Positions 43,517 through 52,591 of a stretch of DNA of 64,000 nt are shown piece after piece. The DNA is from Intestinibacter sp964449895 (GTDB lineage Bacteria; Bacillota; Clostridia; Peptostreptococcales; Peptostreptococcaceae): the NCBI GenBank assembly GCA_964449895.1, contig CAYVBY010000012.1, forward strand, positions 1 through 64,000, written 5' to 3'. Below the pieces are notes generated by a model, which was not told where the DNA came from, made no database searches, and saw only the letters and a list, made by a program, of their open reading frames with translations. Position 1 is the first letter of the stretch. Each line of letters opens with the position of its first letter. The position numbers and the translations under genes were made by a program.

Positions 43517-44467
43517 TTAGAATAATACACTAACAGATTCATTAGAGAATATTTTCTTAATTGCATTAGCAAATAAATCTGCTACTGTTAATACTTCTAT
43601 TTTGTCTAATTTTTTTTCTTCTGGAAGTTTTATTGTATCTAAAACTATTAATTTAGTTATTGCAGATTCTTCGATTCTTTCGATAGCTGGTCCAGATAAA
43701 ACTGCATGTGTACAACAAGCATATATTTCTTTAGCTCCAAATTTCTTTAATGCATTTGCAGCATTTGTTATAGTACCTGCTGTATCTATCATATCATCAA
43801 GCATTATTATGTTTCTACCTTCAACATCACCTATTAAGTTCATAACTTCTGAAACATTAGCTTTTGGTCTTCTCTTATCGATTATTGCTAGTGGAACATC
43901 TCCGTCTAATTGGTTAGCGAATTTTCTTGATCTAGCAACACTTCCTAAGTCTGGAGAAACTACTGTTACATCTTCTATTCCTAATTTGTTAAAGTAATTT
44001 GCTAATATATTTTGTCCTAGAAGGTGATCTAGTGGTATATCAAAGTATCCTTGTATTTGTGCAGCATGTAGATCCATAGTTAAAACTCTATCTGCTCCAG
44101 CTGCAGTTATTAAGTTTGCAACTAATTTTGCAGTGATTGGATCTCTTGATTTTGCTTTTCTGTCTTGTCTTGCATATCCATAATAAGGAATAACAGCTGT
44201 TATTCTACCTGCAGATGCTCTCTTTAATGCATCTATCATTATTAATAATTCCATTAAGTTTAAGTTAACTGGATTGTTTGTAGATTGAACTACGAATACA
44301 TCACAACCTCTTATTGTTTCGTTAATATTTACAGATATTTCACCATCGCTAAATTTAGTAACTTCGCAATCTGAAAGTTTAACTCCTATAGCATCTGCTA
44401 TTTTTTGTGCTAATTCTTTGTTTGAATTACCAGTGATTATTTTAATCTCACTTCCGCTAGTATTCAT
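43517..44467 (-). CDS. prs: Ribose-phosphate pyrophosphokinase
   Basis: Makes PRPP from ribose 5-phosphate and ATP. 316 aa; the NETIRGCDVFVVQST region, the catalytic-loop YYGYARQDRKAKSRDPITAKL, DLHAAQIQGYFDIPLDHL and the PRPP-binding DDMIDTAGTITNAA motif are all intact. GGGAGG precedes the ATG. It is downstream of glmU (64-base gap), the common Firmicutes pairing. Confidence 0.97.
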   Translation of the reverse strand: MNTSGSEIKIITGNSNKELAQKIADAIGVKLSDCEVTKFSDGEISVNINETIRGCDVFVVQSTNNPVNLNLMELLIMIDALKRASAGRITAVIPYYGYARQDRKAKSRDPITAKLVANLITAAGADRVLTMDLHAAQIQGYFDIPLDHLLGQNILANYFNKLGIEDVTVVSPDLGSVARSRKFANQLDGDVPLAIIDKRRPKANVSEVMNLIGDVEGRNIIMLDDMIDTAGTITNAANALKKFGAKEIYACCTHAVLSGPAIERIEESAITKLIVLDTIKLPEEKKLDKIEVLTVADLFANAIKKIFSNESVSVLF

Positions 44468-44531
44468 TATTATCCTCCCGAAAAATTTTATATATTATAT
44501 TCTTAGACATAAATGTCTATGAAAGGCAAAT

Positions 44532-45908
44532 TTATTTTTTACTATCTCTTTCTTCTTTTTTAGCTACCCAGCCTTCTTTTACAACTTGTCTTTGTCTAGC
44601 TATAGCTAATGCTCCGTCTGGAACATCATCAGTTATAGTTGAACCTGTTGCTATATATCCTTTTTTGTCAACATGAACTGGTGCAACTAAATTTGAGTTA
44701 GAACCTATGAAAGCTCCATCCTCAACAACTGATCTAAATTTATTTTTACCATCATAATTTACAAATACTACTCCACAACCAATATTTACATTTTGCCCTA
44801 CATCTGCATCTCCTATATAAGATAGATGTGATGCTTTTGAGTAATCTCCTATATTAGCATTTTTGACTTCAACAAAATCGCCTATTTTAACATGACTTCC
44901 TACATTACTCTTTGGTCTTAAATAAGCATAAGGGCCAACTGTAGTAGATTCGCCAACAACGCTATCTATTATAGTAGATATTTTTACTTCTGTAAAATTT
45001 CCTATTTGAGAATTTGTAATAGATGAATTCATCCCTATTATACATTCTTCCCCTATTATAGTATTTCCTCTTAACATTACCCCTGGTTCTATTACAGTAT
45101 CCTTGCCAATTTGAACATTAGATTCAATATATGTATTTTCTGGATTAATTATTGTAACTCCATTTTCCATATGTCTTTTATTGATTCTTTTTCTCATAAT
45201 TGCTTCGGCTTGTGATAATTGAACTCTCGAGTTTACACCCATAAGTTCTTCTATAGTAGCTCCTACAAAAGATCCTACTTTGAATCCTTTATCTTTTATA
45301 ATTTTCATTGTATCTGTTAAATAATACTCACCTTGAGCATTGTTATTATCTAATAAATCTAATGCTTCTTTTAGTTTATCACCTTTGAAACAGTAAATTC
45401 CTGAATTTATTTCATTTACTGCTAACTCTTCTTCATTTGCATCTTTTTGTTCTACAATTCTTGAGAAATTACCATCTTCATCTCTTATAACTCTTCCATA
45501 TCCAGTTGGATCATCTACTTTAGTAGTTAAAACTGTAGCCATATATTCATTTTCTAAATGATAAGCAAATAATTTTTTTAGAGTTTCTTCTTCTATTAAA
45601 GGAGTATCTCCACATAATACAACTATAGTATCATCATCATTTATAGTTTCTTTTGCCATTTTAACGGCATGTCCTGTTCCTAATTGTTCTGTTTGCATTA
45701 CTACAATAGAATCTTCTGGTATTACATTTTTTACAGTTTCAGATCCATGTCCTAATATAACAACAACTTCATTTACTCCTGCTTTATTTGAAATATCAAT
45801 TACATGATTAACCATTTCTTTTCCACATACTTTGTGCACTACTTTAGGATTTTTAGATTTCATTCTAGTCCCTTTTCCTGCTGCAAGTATTATTGCTTTA
45901 AAGTTCAT
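44532..45908 (-). CDS. glmU: Bifunctional GlmU (GlcNAc-1-P uridyltransferase / GlcN-1-P acetyltransferase)
   Basis: Makes UDP-GlcNAc for peptidoglycan. 458 aa: N-terminal pyrophosphorylase (LAAGKGTRMKSKNPKVVH, LCGDTPLI) and C-terminal left-handed beta-helix (about 250-440) with hexapeptide repeats and the acetyltransferase motif NYDGKNKFRSVVEDGAFIGSNS. It is the first gene of the glmU-prs pair. Confidence 0.97.
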   Translation of the reverse strand: MNFKAIILAAGKGTRMKSKNPKVVHKVCGKEMVNHVIDISNKAGVNEVVVILGHGSETVKNVIPEDSIVVMQTEQLGTGHAVKMAKETINDDDTIVVLCGDTPLIEEETLKKLFAYHLENEYMATVLTTKVDDPTGYGRVIRDEDGNFSRIVEQKDANEEELAVNEINSGIYCFKGDKLKEALDLLDNNNAQGEYYLTDTMKIIKDKGFKVGSFVGATIEELMGVNSRVQLSQAEAIMRKRINKRHMENGVTIINPENTYIESNVQIGKDTVIEPGVMLRGNTIIGEECIIGMNSSITNSQIGNFTEVKISTIIDSVVGESTTVGPYAYLRPKSNVGSHVKIGDFVEVKNANIGDYSKASHLSYIGDADVGQNVNIGCGVVFVNYDGKNKFRSVVEDGAFIGSNSNLVAPVHVDKKGYIATGSTITDDVPDGALAIARQRQVVKEGWVAKKEERDSKK

Positions 45909-46173
45909 TTCTTCTCTCCATTCATATAAATATTATTCGTAAATTAACTATTTACATACAATATTATATACTTTCATACAGTTTTTTTCTCAATAAACTT
46001 TAAATTTTTTTCAAAAAAGTTATAAAAATCATTATAGTATGTTAAATAATATTTATAGATGTATATTAATATCCCTATTTATCACTAATAATATAACATT
46101 TTTTATTTAAAATTGCTAGTTATTTCAACAGAATTATTCTATTTATTCATTATAAATTATATATAAGCATACA
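45909..46173. other. AT-rich intergenic region upstream of glmU
   Basis: AT-rich gap between the spoVG terminator and glmU. A minus-strand TTGAGA at about 45985-45995 followed by overlapping TATATA/TATAAT sequences about 17-19 bases on could be the glmU promoter. I see no gene. Confidence 0.35.
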
Positions 46174-46200
46174 AAAACCGAATCCTTAGATTCGGCTTTT
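46174..46200 (-). terminator. Terminator of spoVG
   Basis: A 7-bp perfect core (CCGAATC / GATTCGG) with a 4-base loop is extended by A/T pairs, with TTTTTG on the minus strand. It is 33 bases after the spoVG stop. Confidence 0.75.
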
Positions 46201-46232
46201 TATAATATATAACAAATATATAATATTCAAAA

Positions 46233-46511
46233 TTATTCAGCTGCAACTTCTAATCCTGCTAAAGCTTCATGATAAGCTTTTAAAACAGCATCTTCTAAAA
46301 CTTGTCTCATTTCTGCGTTTATTGGGTGAGCTATGTCTCTGAAATTTCCTTCTCCAACTTTTCTACTTGGCATAGCTATAAATAATCCATTATGTCCTTC
46401 TATTACCTTAATGTCATGAACAACAAATAGGTTATCGAAAGTTATAGAAACTATACATTTCATTTTTCCTTCGTTTGTGATTTTTCTTACTCTTACGTCA
46501 GTTATGTTCAT
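46233..46511 (-). CDS. spoVG: Septation/sporulation regulator SpoVG
   Basis: 92-aa nucleic-acid-binding protein that affects asymmetric septation and many post-exponential genes. ITDVRVRKITNEGKMKCIVSITFD, GLFIAMPSRK and FRDIAHPINAEMRQ are the family signature. AAAGGGGG precedes the ATG. A sigma-H promoter matching the B. subtilis consensus lies about 60 bases upstream. It is located between purR and glmU, as in B. subtilis. Confidence 0.96.
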   Translation of the reverse strand: MNITDVRVRKITNEGKMKCIVSITFDNLFVVHDIKVIEGHNGLFIAMPSRKVGEGNFRDIAHPINAEMRQVLEDAVLKAYHEALAGLEVAAE

Positions 46512-46571
46512 TATAAATATCCCCCTTTAATGATTTTGACAAAATACTATTTATTATAAACTGTATTTTAT

Positions 46572-46600
46572 AAATTCTATAAACCAAAGGGATATCCTTC
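46572..46600 (-). promoter_or_regulatory. Sigma-H promoter of spoVG
   Basis: On the minus strand GAAGGATAT (46592-46600) and ATAGAATTT (46572-46580) are separated by 11 bases. They match every position of the sigma-H consensus RNAGGAWWW-(11-12)-RNNGAATWW. spoVG is a classic sigma-H gene in B. subtilis. Confidence 0.75.
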
Positions 46601-46657
46601 TTTTTTTTGAATTTTTTTACACTTTATGGATTATTCTTTTATTTTTTAATGCTTAAA

Positions 46658-47485
46658 TTATAAATTTTGGTACTCATCTTTAAACTTTTTGAAATTTGGT
46701 TTTGCAATTACAGTTTCACCATTATCATCTAATTCAATTAATGACATATATTCATCAACCATTTTTTCTTGAGGTGTAGTTGTTGATATAAATACTCCTG
46801 TTCCAATTACTTGTGCTCCAAATTCGCACATTAAATCTATCATACCTTTTAAAGTTCCGCCACCTCTCATGAAGTCATCTATTAAAATAACTTTACTATC
46901 TGGTTCTAATGCTCTTCTTGGTAAACTCATACTTTCTACTTTATTACTTCCACCTGTTACATAAGTCATACTTAATGTAGGTCCTTCAGAAACCTTCATA
47001 TCTTTTCTAATTATTACTAAAGGTAAATTCATAGCTTTTGCAGTCATAAGTGCCATTGGAATACCTTTTGTTTCCATAGTTACAACATAATCTGCATCAG
47101 TGTAGTCTAAATTTGAAGCAAATATTTTCCCAATCTTGGCAGCAATTGCTGGGTTATAGATTAAATCTATTAAGTATAAAAATCCACCAGAAAGTTTTCT
47201 AGAATCATCATTTATTTTTTCACATAATTCCATTAAAAATTGTTTATTTTCTTCTATTGATGTCTTTGGTATATATTTTACTCCACCAGCAGCTCCTGAT
47301 ATTGTAATAACTCGTCCTAATTCTAATTTTTCAAAAACATTTTTTACAACTAATAAATCTTCACTTATTGTAGATTTAGCAGCATTAAATTTTTCTGTAA
47401 AAAAGCTTAATGTATAAATGTTATTAGGATTATCTGATAATATTTTTACTATAGCGCCTATTCTTTCCGTTCTTTTAAATTTCAT
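46658..47485 (-). CDS. purR: Purine repressor PurR
   Basis: 275-aa PRPP-responsive repressor: an N-terminal winged helix (about 1-73, KRTERIGAIVKILSDNPNNIYTL) and a phosphoribosyltransferase-like domain with the PRPP motif VILIDDFMRGGGTLKGM. Present in the conserved purR-spoVG-glmU-prs order. I did not see a clear PurR box in the intergenic region to murC. Confidence 0.93.
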   Translation of the reverse strand: MKFKRTERIGAIVKILSDNPNNIYTLSFFTEKFNAAKSTISEDLLVVKNVFEKLELGRVITISGAAGGVKYIPKTSIEENKQFLMELCEKINDDSRKLSGGFLYLIDLIYNPAIAAKIGKIFASNLDYTDADYVVTMETKGIPMALMTAKAMNLPLVIIRKDMKVSEGPTLSMTYVTGGSNKVESMSLPRRALEPDSKVILIDDFMRGGGTLKGMIDLMCEFGAQVIGTGVFISTTTPQEKMVDEYMSLIELDDNGETVIAKPNFKKFKDEYQNL

Positions 47486-47716
47486 AATTTAAAAACCTCC
47501 TAAAACTACTTTCTTTATTCTTAAAGTACATAATGCATTTATTCTCATATTATGATATAATATTAGTTATGTTTAAAGATAATTTTTAATAAAATAAAGT
47601 ATGTATCTTATACATTATGTACATATTATACTTAAAATATTGAACATTATCTAATTATACCACAGAAATAGTTCAGATTATAGAACTTAATTAAAAAGAA
47701 AGGTGGTTTTTTATTT

Positions 47717-49063
47717 ATGAATGTACATTTTATCGGTATTGGTGGTATTAGTATGAGTGCTTTGGCAGAAATCTGCCTTAATAAAAAATATAATGTTTCT
47801 GGATCTGATATGAATGAATCAGCTCTTACTAAAAAACTAGAATCTCAAGGTGTTAAAATTTTTATAGGACATCATAAAGAAAATATAACTGATGATATAG
47901 ATTTAGTTGTTTATACAGCTGCTATTCACCCAGACAATCCAGAATTAATCGAAGCGAAAAATAAAAATAAATTAACTATAAATAGAGCTGCATTTTTAGG
48001 ACAATTAATGAGAGAGTATCATAATTCCATAGCAGTTGCTGGAACACATGGTAAAACAACTACTACATCAATTTTATCAACAATATTTGAATATGCCCAA
48101 TTAGACCCAACTATATTAGTAGGTGGTAATTTAAAATCAATAGGCGGGAATGTTAAAATTGGTCATTCAGAGAATTTTATAACAGAAGCTTGTGAATATG
48201 TGGATAGTTTCTTAAACTTCAATCCTAAAATTTCTATAGTTTTAAATATTGAAGAAGATCATCTTGACTACTTCTCAGGAATAGATGAAATAAAAGCATC
48301 ATTTAATAAATTTGGAAAACTTCTACCTGAAGATGGCTATTTTATAATAAATGGTGATAGTCCTAATATGGATATATTACATGATGTTAAATCAAAAATT
48401 ATAAAATACGGTAAGGATTCATCAAATGATGTTATTATAAAAAATATAAAATTTGATGACACTGGATGTGGTTCTTTTGATTTAGACTACAACGGAGAAC
48501 TTTTAACAGGATTTAAATTACATGTTCAAGGTCTTCACAATGTTTATAATGCAACATCTGCTATAATAGCTTCAATGGCATCAAATATAGATATAGAAAC
48601 TATTAAAAAAGGATTATTAGAATATACTGGTGTAGGTAGAAGATTTGAAATAAAAGGCAAATACAATAACGCCACTGTTATAGATGATTATGCACATCAT
48701 CCTACAGAAATCAAAGCTACTTTATCTACTTCAAAAAGATTCAAAAAAGGAACTTTATGGTGTGTATTCCAACCTCATACTTATAGTAGAACTATCTCTT
48801 TATTAGATGAATTTGCAGAATCTTTCTATTCTGCTGATAAAGTTATAATAACTGATATATATGCTGCTAGAGAGCAAGATCCTGGAACTATACATTCAAA
48901 AGACTTAGTTGAAAAATTAGACCATAATAATGTAGATGTAACTTATATCCCAAAATTCGAAGATATAGTAGATTACTTAAAGGAAAATGTAAAACCTAAC
49001 GACATAGTTATGACTATAGGAGCTGGAACAGTTTATCAAATTGGTGAAAGCTTAATAAAATAA
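47717..49063 (+). CDS. murC: UDP-N-acetylmuramate-L-alanine ligase
   Basis: Adds L-Ala to UDP-MurNAc, the first step of the peptidoglycan stem peptide. 448 aa; HFIGIGGISMSALAEI nucleotide fold, P-loop AVAGTHGKTTTTS, EACEYVDSF, and the C-terminal DDYAHHPTEIKATL motif are intact. AAAGGTGG lies about 11 bases before the ATG. It is one of few plus-strand genes, divergent from purR, with a strong terminator at 49085. Confidence 0.96.
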   Translation: MNVHFIGIGGISMSALAEICLNKKYNVSGSDMNESALTKKLESQGVKIFIGHHKENITDDIDLVVYTAAIHPDNPELIEAKNKNKLTINRAAFLGQLMREYHNSIAVAGTHGKTTTTSILSTIFEYAQLDPTILVGGNLKSIGGNVKIGHSENFITEACEYVDSFLNFNPKISIVLNIEEDHLDYFSGIDEIKASFNKFGKLLPEDGYFIINGDSPNMDILHDVKSKIIKYGKDSSNDVIIKNIKFDDTGCGSFDLDYNGELLTGFKLHVQGLHNVYNATSAIIASMASNIDIETIKKGLLEYTGVGRRFEIKGKYNNATVIDDYAHHPTEIKATLSTSKRFKKGTLWCVFQPHTYSRTISLLDEFAESFYSADKVIITDIYAAREQDPGTIHSKDLVEKLDHNNVDVTYIPKFEDIVDYLKENVKPNDIVMTIGAGTVYQIGESLIK

Positions 49064-49084
49064 AAACTTTATACGATATGAAAA

Positions 49085-49125
49085 GACCCCCAAAAGTTAG
49101 ACCTTAAATCTAACAGTTGGGGGTC
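49085..49125. terminator. Strong bidirectional terminator after murC
   Basis: GACCCCCAA (49085-49093) pairs with TTGGGGGTC (49117-49125), and an inner GTTAGA/TCTAAC stem adds six pairs. It is unusually GC-rich for this sequence. Both murC and the convergent minus-strand gene end here. Confidence 0.82.
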
Positions 49126-49164
49126 GATTTATTTTATTATCGCAAGAAGTTTTTATATATTTTG

Positions 49165-49959
49165 TTAATTTTCTTCTGATATTTTAAATATATCAGTTTT
49201 TATATAATCATAAAGACTATCTGAAACTTCATAATAGGAAACTAAGTTATCAACTGTAATTTTTACATAATCTTCTCCCATTATATCTACTTTAGCTTCA
49301 TAATTATCCGCTGTTATATTAATAGTAAATTTATATTTACTTCTTTCTCTTGCTTTTTCTGGTTGTATTTTACCTACTAATCTCTTTTGAACCATTTTAC
49401 TAGCTAAATCATCATATTTCCAATTATGAATTTTTTTATTTTCATCGCCATAATCTATAGTAACTTTTTTCCATGTTTTATGTTGTTTTATAAAATCAAA
49501 AGAAGTATATATACTTGTATCTAATATTTCTTTAAATTCTTTTTTGTATGCTACTGGTATTTTATAATATTCTTCTTGATTTACAGTATAAATCCTAAAT
49601 ACATTTAAATCTGTTGAAAATTGAATTTCATCATCTGTATATCCTTCATATAAAGGCGAATAAGATTTTGGTGTTCTTATTTTGCTAAATTCCTTAAATG
49701 AATATCTAAATTCAGTCACTTTTTCATCTTCCATTCTTACACCTGTGACTTTATCATTAGATATATATATTTTATTTTCCTCTTTAAATTGCTCTAATAA
49801 ACTTCTTGTTTCAACTTTTTCTACTGCGCCAGGTATTTTAGTTCCTTCTACATTCCCTAAACTAGAAAAATATTTAAAAGATATAAAATATACAATAAAG
49901 AAACATACTATTCCTATTACTAAAAGCACACTTTTCTTTATTCTTCTTTTTTTTGGCAT
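49165..49959 (-). CDS. Membrane-anchored hypothetical protein, 264 aa
   Basis: Not recognised. A basic N-terminus (KKRRIKKS) leads into one membrane helix (about 10-31), followed by a charged extracytoplasmic domain without cysteines, rich in Lys, Glu, Tyr and predicted beta strands. A GGAGG site lies before the ATG. It stands between the CDF transporter and the murC terminator. It could be an envelope or sporulation protein, but nothing in the sequence fixes a role. Confidence 0.7.
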   Translation of the reverse strand: MPKKRRIKKSVLLVIGIVCFFIVYFISFKYFSSLGNVEGTKIPGAVEKVETRSLLEQFKEENKIYISNDKVTGVRMEDEKVTEFRYSFKEFSKIRTPKSYSPLYEGYTDDEIQFSTDLNVFRIYTVNQEEYYKIPVAYKKEFKEILDTSIYTSFDFIKQHKTWKKVTIDYGDENKKIHNWKYDDLASKMVQKRLVGKIQPEKARERSKYKFTINITADNYEAKVDIMGEDYVKITVDNLVSYYEVSDSLYDYIKTDIFKISEEN

Positions 49960-50029
49960 CGCACTATTCCTCCATACCCTTGAAATTGTCTATGATAATT
50001 ATATAACTTTTTATTTGATTTTTTAAGTA

Positions 50030-51007
50030 TTATTTATTATTATTAAGACAATCTTTAGAATTATCCTCAGAAACTGCTTCTACCTCCATAATTTTCATAG
50101 CTTCTTCTAATGTTTTTTCACTACATATTTTTGAATTATTCAAACATGGCTCTACATGAACTATTATTCCCTTTATAATATCTACTTCTTGTATTAATTT
50201 TTTTTCTATAATTGTAGCTATATCATGACCTTGTGTTACTGTTAAATTTCCATCTACACATATAACTAAATCAACATAAGCAAAAGCTCCATGTTTTCTT
50301 GTTCTTATTGTTTTTATATGTTTTACACCTTCTACTAATTCAACTAATTCTAATATATGATTTTCTTTTTCATCATCTATAGAAACATCCATTAATTCAT
50401 TCATTGAATCTTTAAATATATCTACTGCAACTTTTAAAACAATTAATGCTACTATTATTGTTGCTATAGGTTCAAGTGCTTTAAAACCTATTATAGCTCC
50501 TCCTATACCAATAAATGCTGCTATTGATGAAAAGGCATCTGATCTGTGATGCCATGCATCTGCCTTAAGCGAAGGTGAATTTATTTTTTTTGCTACTTTT
50601 ATTGTTATTCTAAATTGATATTCTTTTATTAATATAGATACTATAGATATTATAAGTGGTAATAAAGTTGGAATTTCTACTGAATCTAAATTAAATAATT
50701 TTTTTACCCCTTCTAATCCTATTGTTACAGATACTACAATTAATATAATTGATAATAAAAAAGATACCAATGTTTCAGCCTTTTCATGCCCATAATTATG
50801 TTCTTTATCTCTTGGTTTTGAAGATATTTTATTTCCAATTAAAACACCTACTGATGTAATGATATCAGATGCAGAATGTATACCATCTGCAATCATTGCT
50901 GTTGAATTACCTATTACTCCCGAAAATATTTTTATTACAGTTAAGAATACATTCCATAAAATTACTGTTATTGTCACTTTATTTGCCTCTTCATATCTAG
51001 TTTCCAT
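50030..51007 (-). CDS. Cation diffusion facilitator family transporter
   Basis: 325-aa divalent metal efflux protein with six membrane helices. The metal site in TM2 (MIADGIHSASDIITS) and in TM5 (DAWHHRSDAFSS) carries the Asp/His ligands, and a cytoplasmic C-terminal domain (about 210-290) holds the HGAFAYVDLVICVDGN region. A Cys-containing tail follows (CLNNSKICSEKT). The export substrate (Zn, Fe or Mn) is not readable. GGAGG precedes the ATG. Confidence 0.9.
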   Translation of the reverse strand: METRYEEANKVTITVILWNVFLTVIKIFSGVIGNSTAMIADGIHSASDIITSVGVLIGNKISSKPRDKEHNYGHEKAETLVSFLLSIILIVVSVTIGLEGVKKLFNLDSVEIPTLLPLIISIVSILIKEYQFRITIKVAKKINSPSLKADAWHHRSDAFSSIAAFIGIGGAIIGFKALEPIATIIVALIVLKVAVDIFKDSMNELMDVSIDDEKENHILELVELVEGVKHIKTIRTRKHGAFAYVDLVICVDGNLTVTQGHDIATIIEKKLIQEVDIIKGIIVHVEPCLNNSKICSEKTLEEAMKIMEVEAVSEDNSKDCLNNNK

Positions 51008-51082
51008 ATTTTTACCTCCATTTTTTATTTGTTAATGGCTATATTTTTCTATCAATAGCAATTATCATATTATTTAAAATGT

Positions 51083-51113
51083 AAAAATCACCTAGATTTG
51101 CTAGGCGATTTTT
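51083..51113 (-). terminator. Terminator between the DUF-like gene and the CDF gene
   Basis: A 13-bp stem with one wobble position (AAAAATCACCTAG / CTAGGCGATTTTT), a 5-base loop and a T-run on the minus strand. It lies about 150 bases past the stop codon of the 51267 gene. Confidence 0.68.
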
Positions 51114-51266
51114 TAATATATAAATTTGATTTTTTATTCTCAAATAATAATTATTTATAATTTATCAATTCATTTTATTATAACACTTTTAAACTAAATT
51201 ACTATATATTTTTATTAATTTTGATAATATTATATATTCTATAAAATCAAATTAATAATCTTCCAA

Positions 51267-52457
51267 TTATTTTACTATTTTTCTAATACGAGAATCAATA
51301 AAACATAACCAATAACCTAAACTATTATTTCTATTGTCGCAAGGTTGATAAGCTGTAAAACCTGTTATACCTTTGTCTGGTTGTTCAGATTTTTTTCCCG
51401 GAATTGCATATATATAATTTTTTCTTTTGTTATAATCATCATACTGTACTCCAAATAAATAGTGTCTATATTTATACGCATTCATAGCTATATCACTATA
51501 TATTGTATGATTTAAAGTTGTTATATATCCTAAGTGTGGCATAGTATATCCACACATAGTTGTTGGATTTATGTCTATTTTCCACCATCTTGTATTTTCC
51601 ACATAATCAGCTGCAAATGGTTTAACTTCTTTAAAATATTTTAAATTCTTTTTTATTTGCCTTGGCATAAGTAATTTCCCTGCAACTTTATTTTCTTCAT
51701 CTTCTATATTTAAAAAATTATTAAACTCATCTTTAATAATTTTTTTGTTGTTTTTTTCTGATTCTATTGTTTTCTTAGGCATTTCATATTCTTCTTTTTT
51801 AGGATAAGATTTATTTTGAATATATTTATACGATATTTTAGCTTTATCTATATTTTCATATATATTTTTATTTTGCGTAGTTTCATCTATATTATTTATA
51901 TCTTCATAATTATTTATATTATCTTCATCAAAATATTCAATTTCTTCATATTCATATTGATTTTCATCATCTATCAAATCATCTTCATAAATATATTCTA
52001 CTTCTTCATACTCATATTCACTATCTAAATCATCATATTGAATTTCTTCATCTTCCTCTATAACTTCGTCATCTTCAATATCAAATATTAAATCCTCATA
52101 ATTTTCTATTTTATTTCCTTTAAAACCTATAAGTGGAATATATTTATCGTAAGCTAGAGCAACTGCTTTAATATCACTATCTTCTTCATTTAAATCTAGT
52201 ATAAATTCACCTTTTCCTTGATTATTTAGATTAATTTTCCCCAAATTTACCTTTTCATAATCACTTCTAAGTACAATTACATCATAACCATCTTTTAAAT
52301 TCTTTAAATTTTCAACATAAAGTGCAACCACTGATTTTTCATCATTAATTTCTATTTTTGCAAAAGCTTTAGGAAGAACACGTTCTTTACTTCTAAAGTT
52401 CATGTCCTTTGCCTCTAAAATTATATAATCTCTTTTAAATTTTCTTTTGGCGCTCAT
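51267..52457 (-). CDS. Three-part acidic protein of unknown function, 396 aa
   Basis: The N-terminal domain (about 1-115) resembles the domain found at the start of many clostridial proteins of unknown role (possibly DUF7922, unverified). A very acidic, Tyr-rich tract follows (about 125-190), with a repeated unit EYEYEEVEYIYEDD / YEYEEIEYFDED. A Lys/Asn-rich linker leads to a C-terminal Trp/Tyr-rich domain (about 265-396). No signal peptide or membrane helix is seen. The start is ATG 52457, 7 bases after GGGGGG. It might be a spore-layer or exosporium-related protein, but this is speculation. Confidence 0.72.
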   Translation of the reverse strand: MSAKRKFKRDYIILEAKDMNFRSKERVLPKAFAKIEINDEKSVVALYVENLKNLKDGYDVIVLRSDYEKVNLGKINLNNQGKGEFILDLNEEDSDIKAVALAYDKYIPLIGFKGNKIENYEDLIFDIEDDEVIEEDEEIQYDDLDSEYEYEEVEYIYEDDLIDDENQYEYEEIEYFDEDNINNYEDINNIDETTQNKNIYENIDKAKISYKYIQNKSYPKKEEYEMPKKTIESEKNNKKIIKDEFNNFLNIEDEENKVAGKLLMPRQIKKNLKYFKEVKPFAADYVENTRWWKIDINPTTMCGYTMPHLGYITTLNHTIYSDIAMNAYKYRHYLFGVQYDDYNKRKNYIYAIPGKKSEQPDKGITGFTAYQPCDNRNNSLGYWLCFIDSRIRKIVK

Positions 52458-52538
52458 TAATTGTCCCCCCTTAAACATACCTTCTCAAAATAGTATATGT
52501 TTATGGTTTTATAAAATAGTATTATTTAAATAAAAAAA

Positions 52539-52582
52539 AGATTATCTTAAGTTTATTATTTTAATAATAAATTTAGATAATC
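52539..52582 (-). terminator. Terminator after rsmA
   Basis: A long AT-rich stem (AGATTATCTTAA-GTTTATTATT against AATAATAAA-TTTAGATAATC) is followed by eight T on the minus strand, 10 bases after the rsmA stop. Confidence 0.72.
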
Positions 52583-52591
52583 CTTTATATA

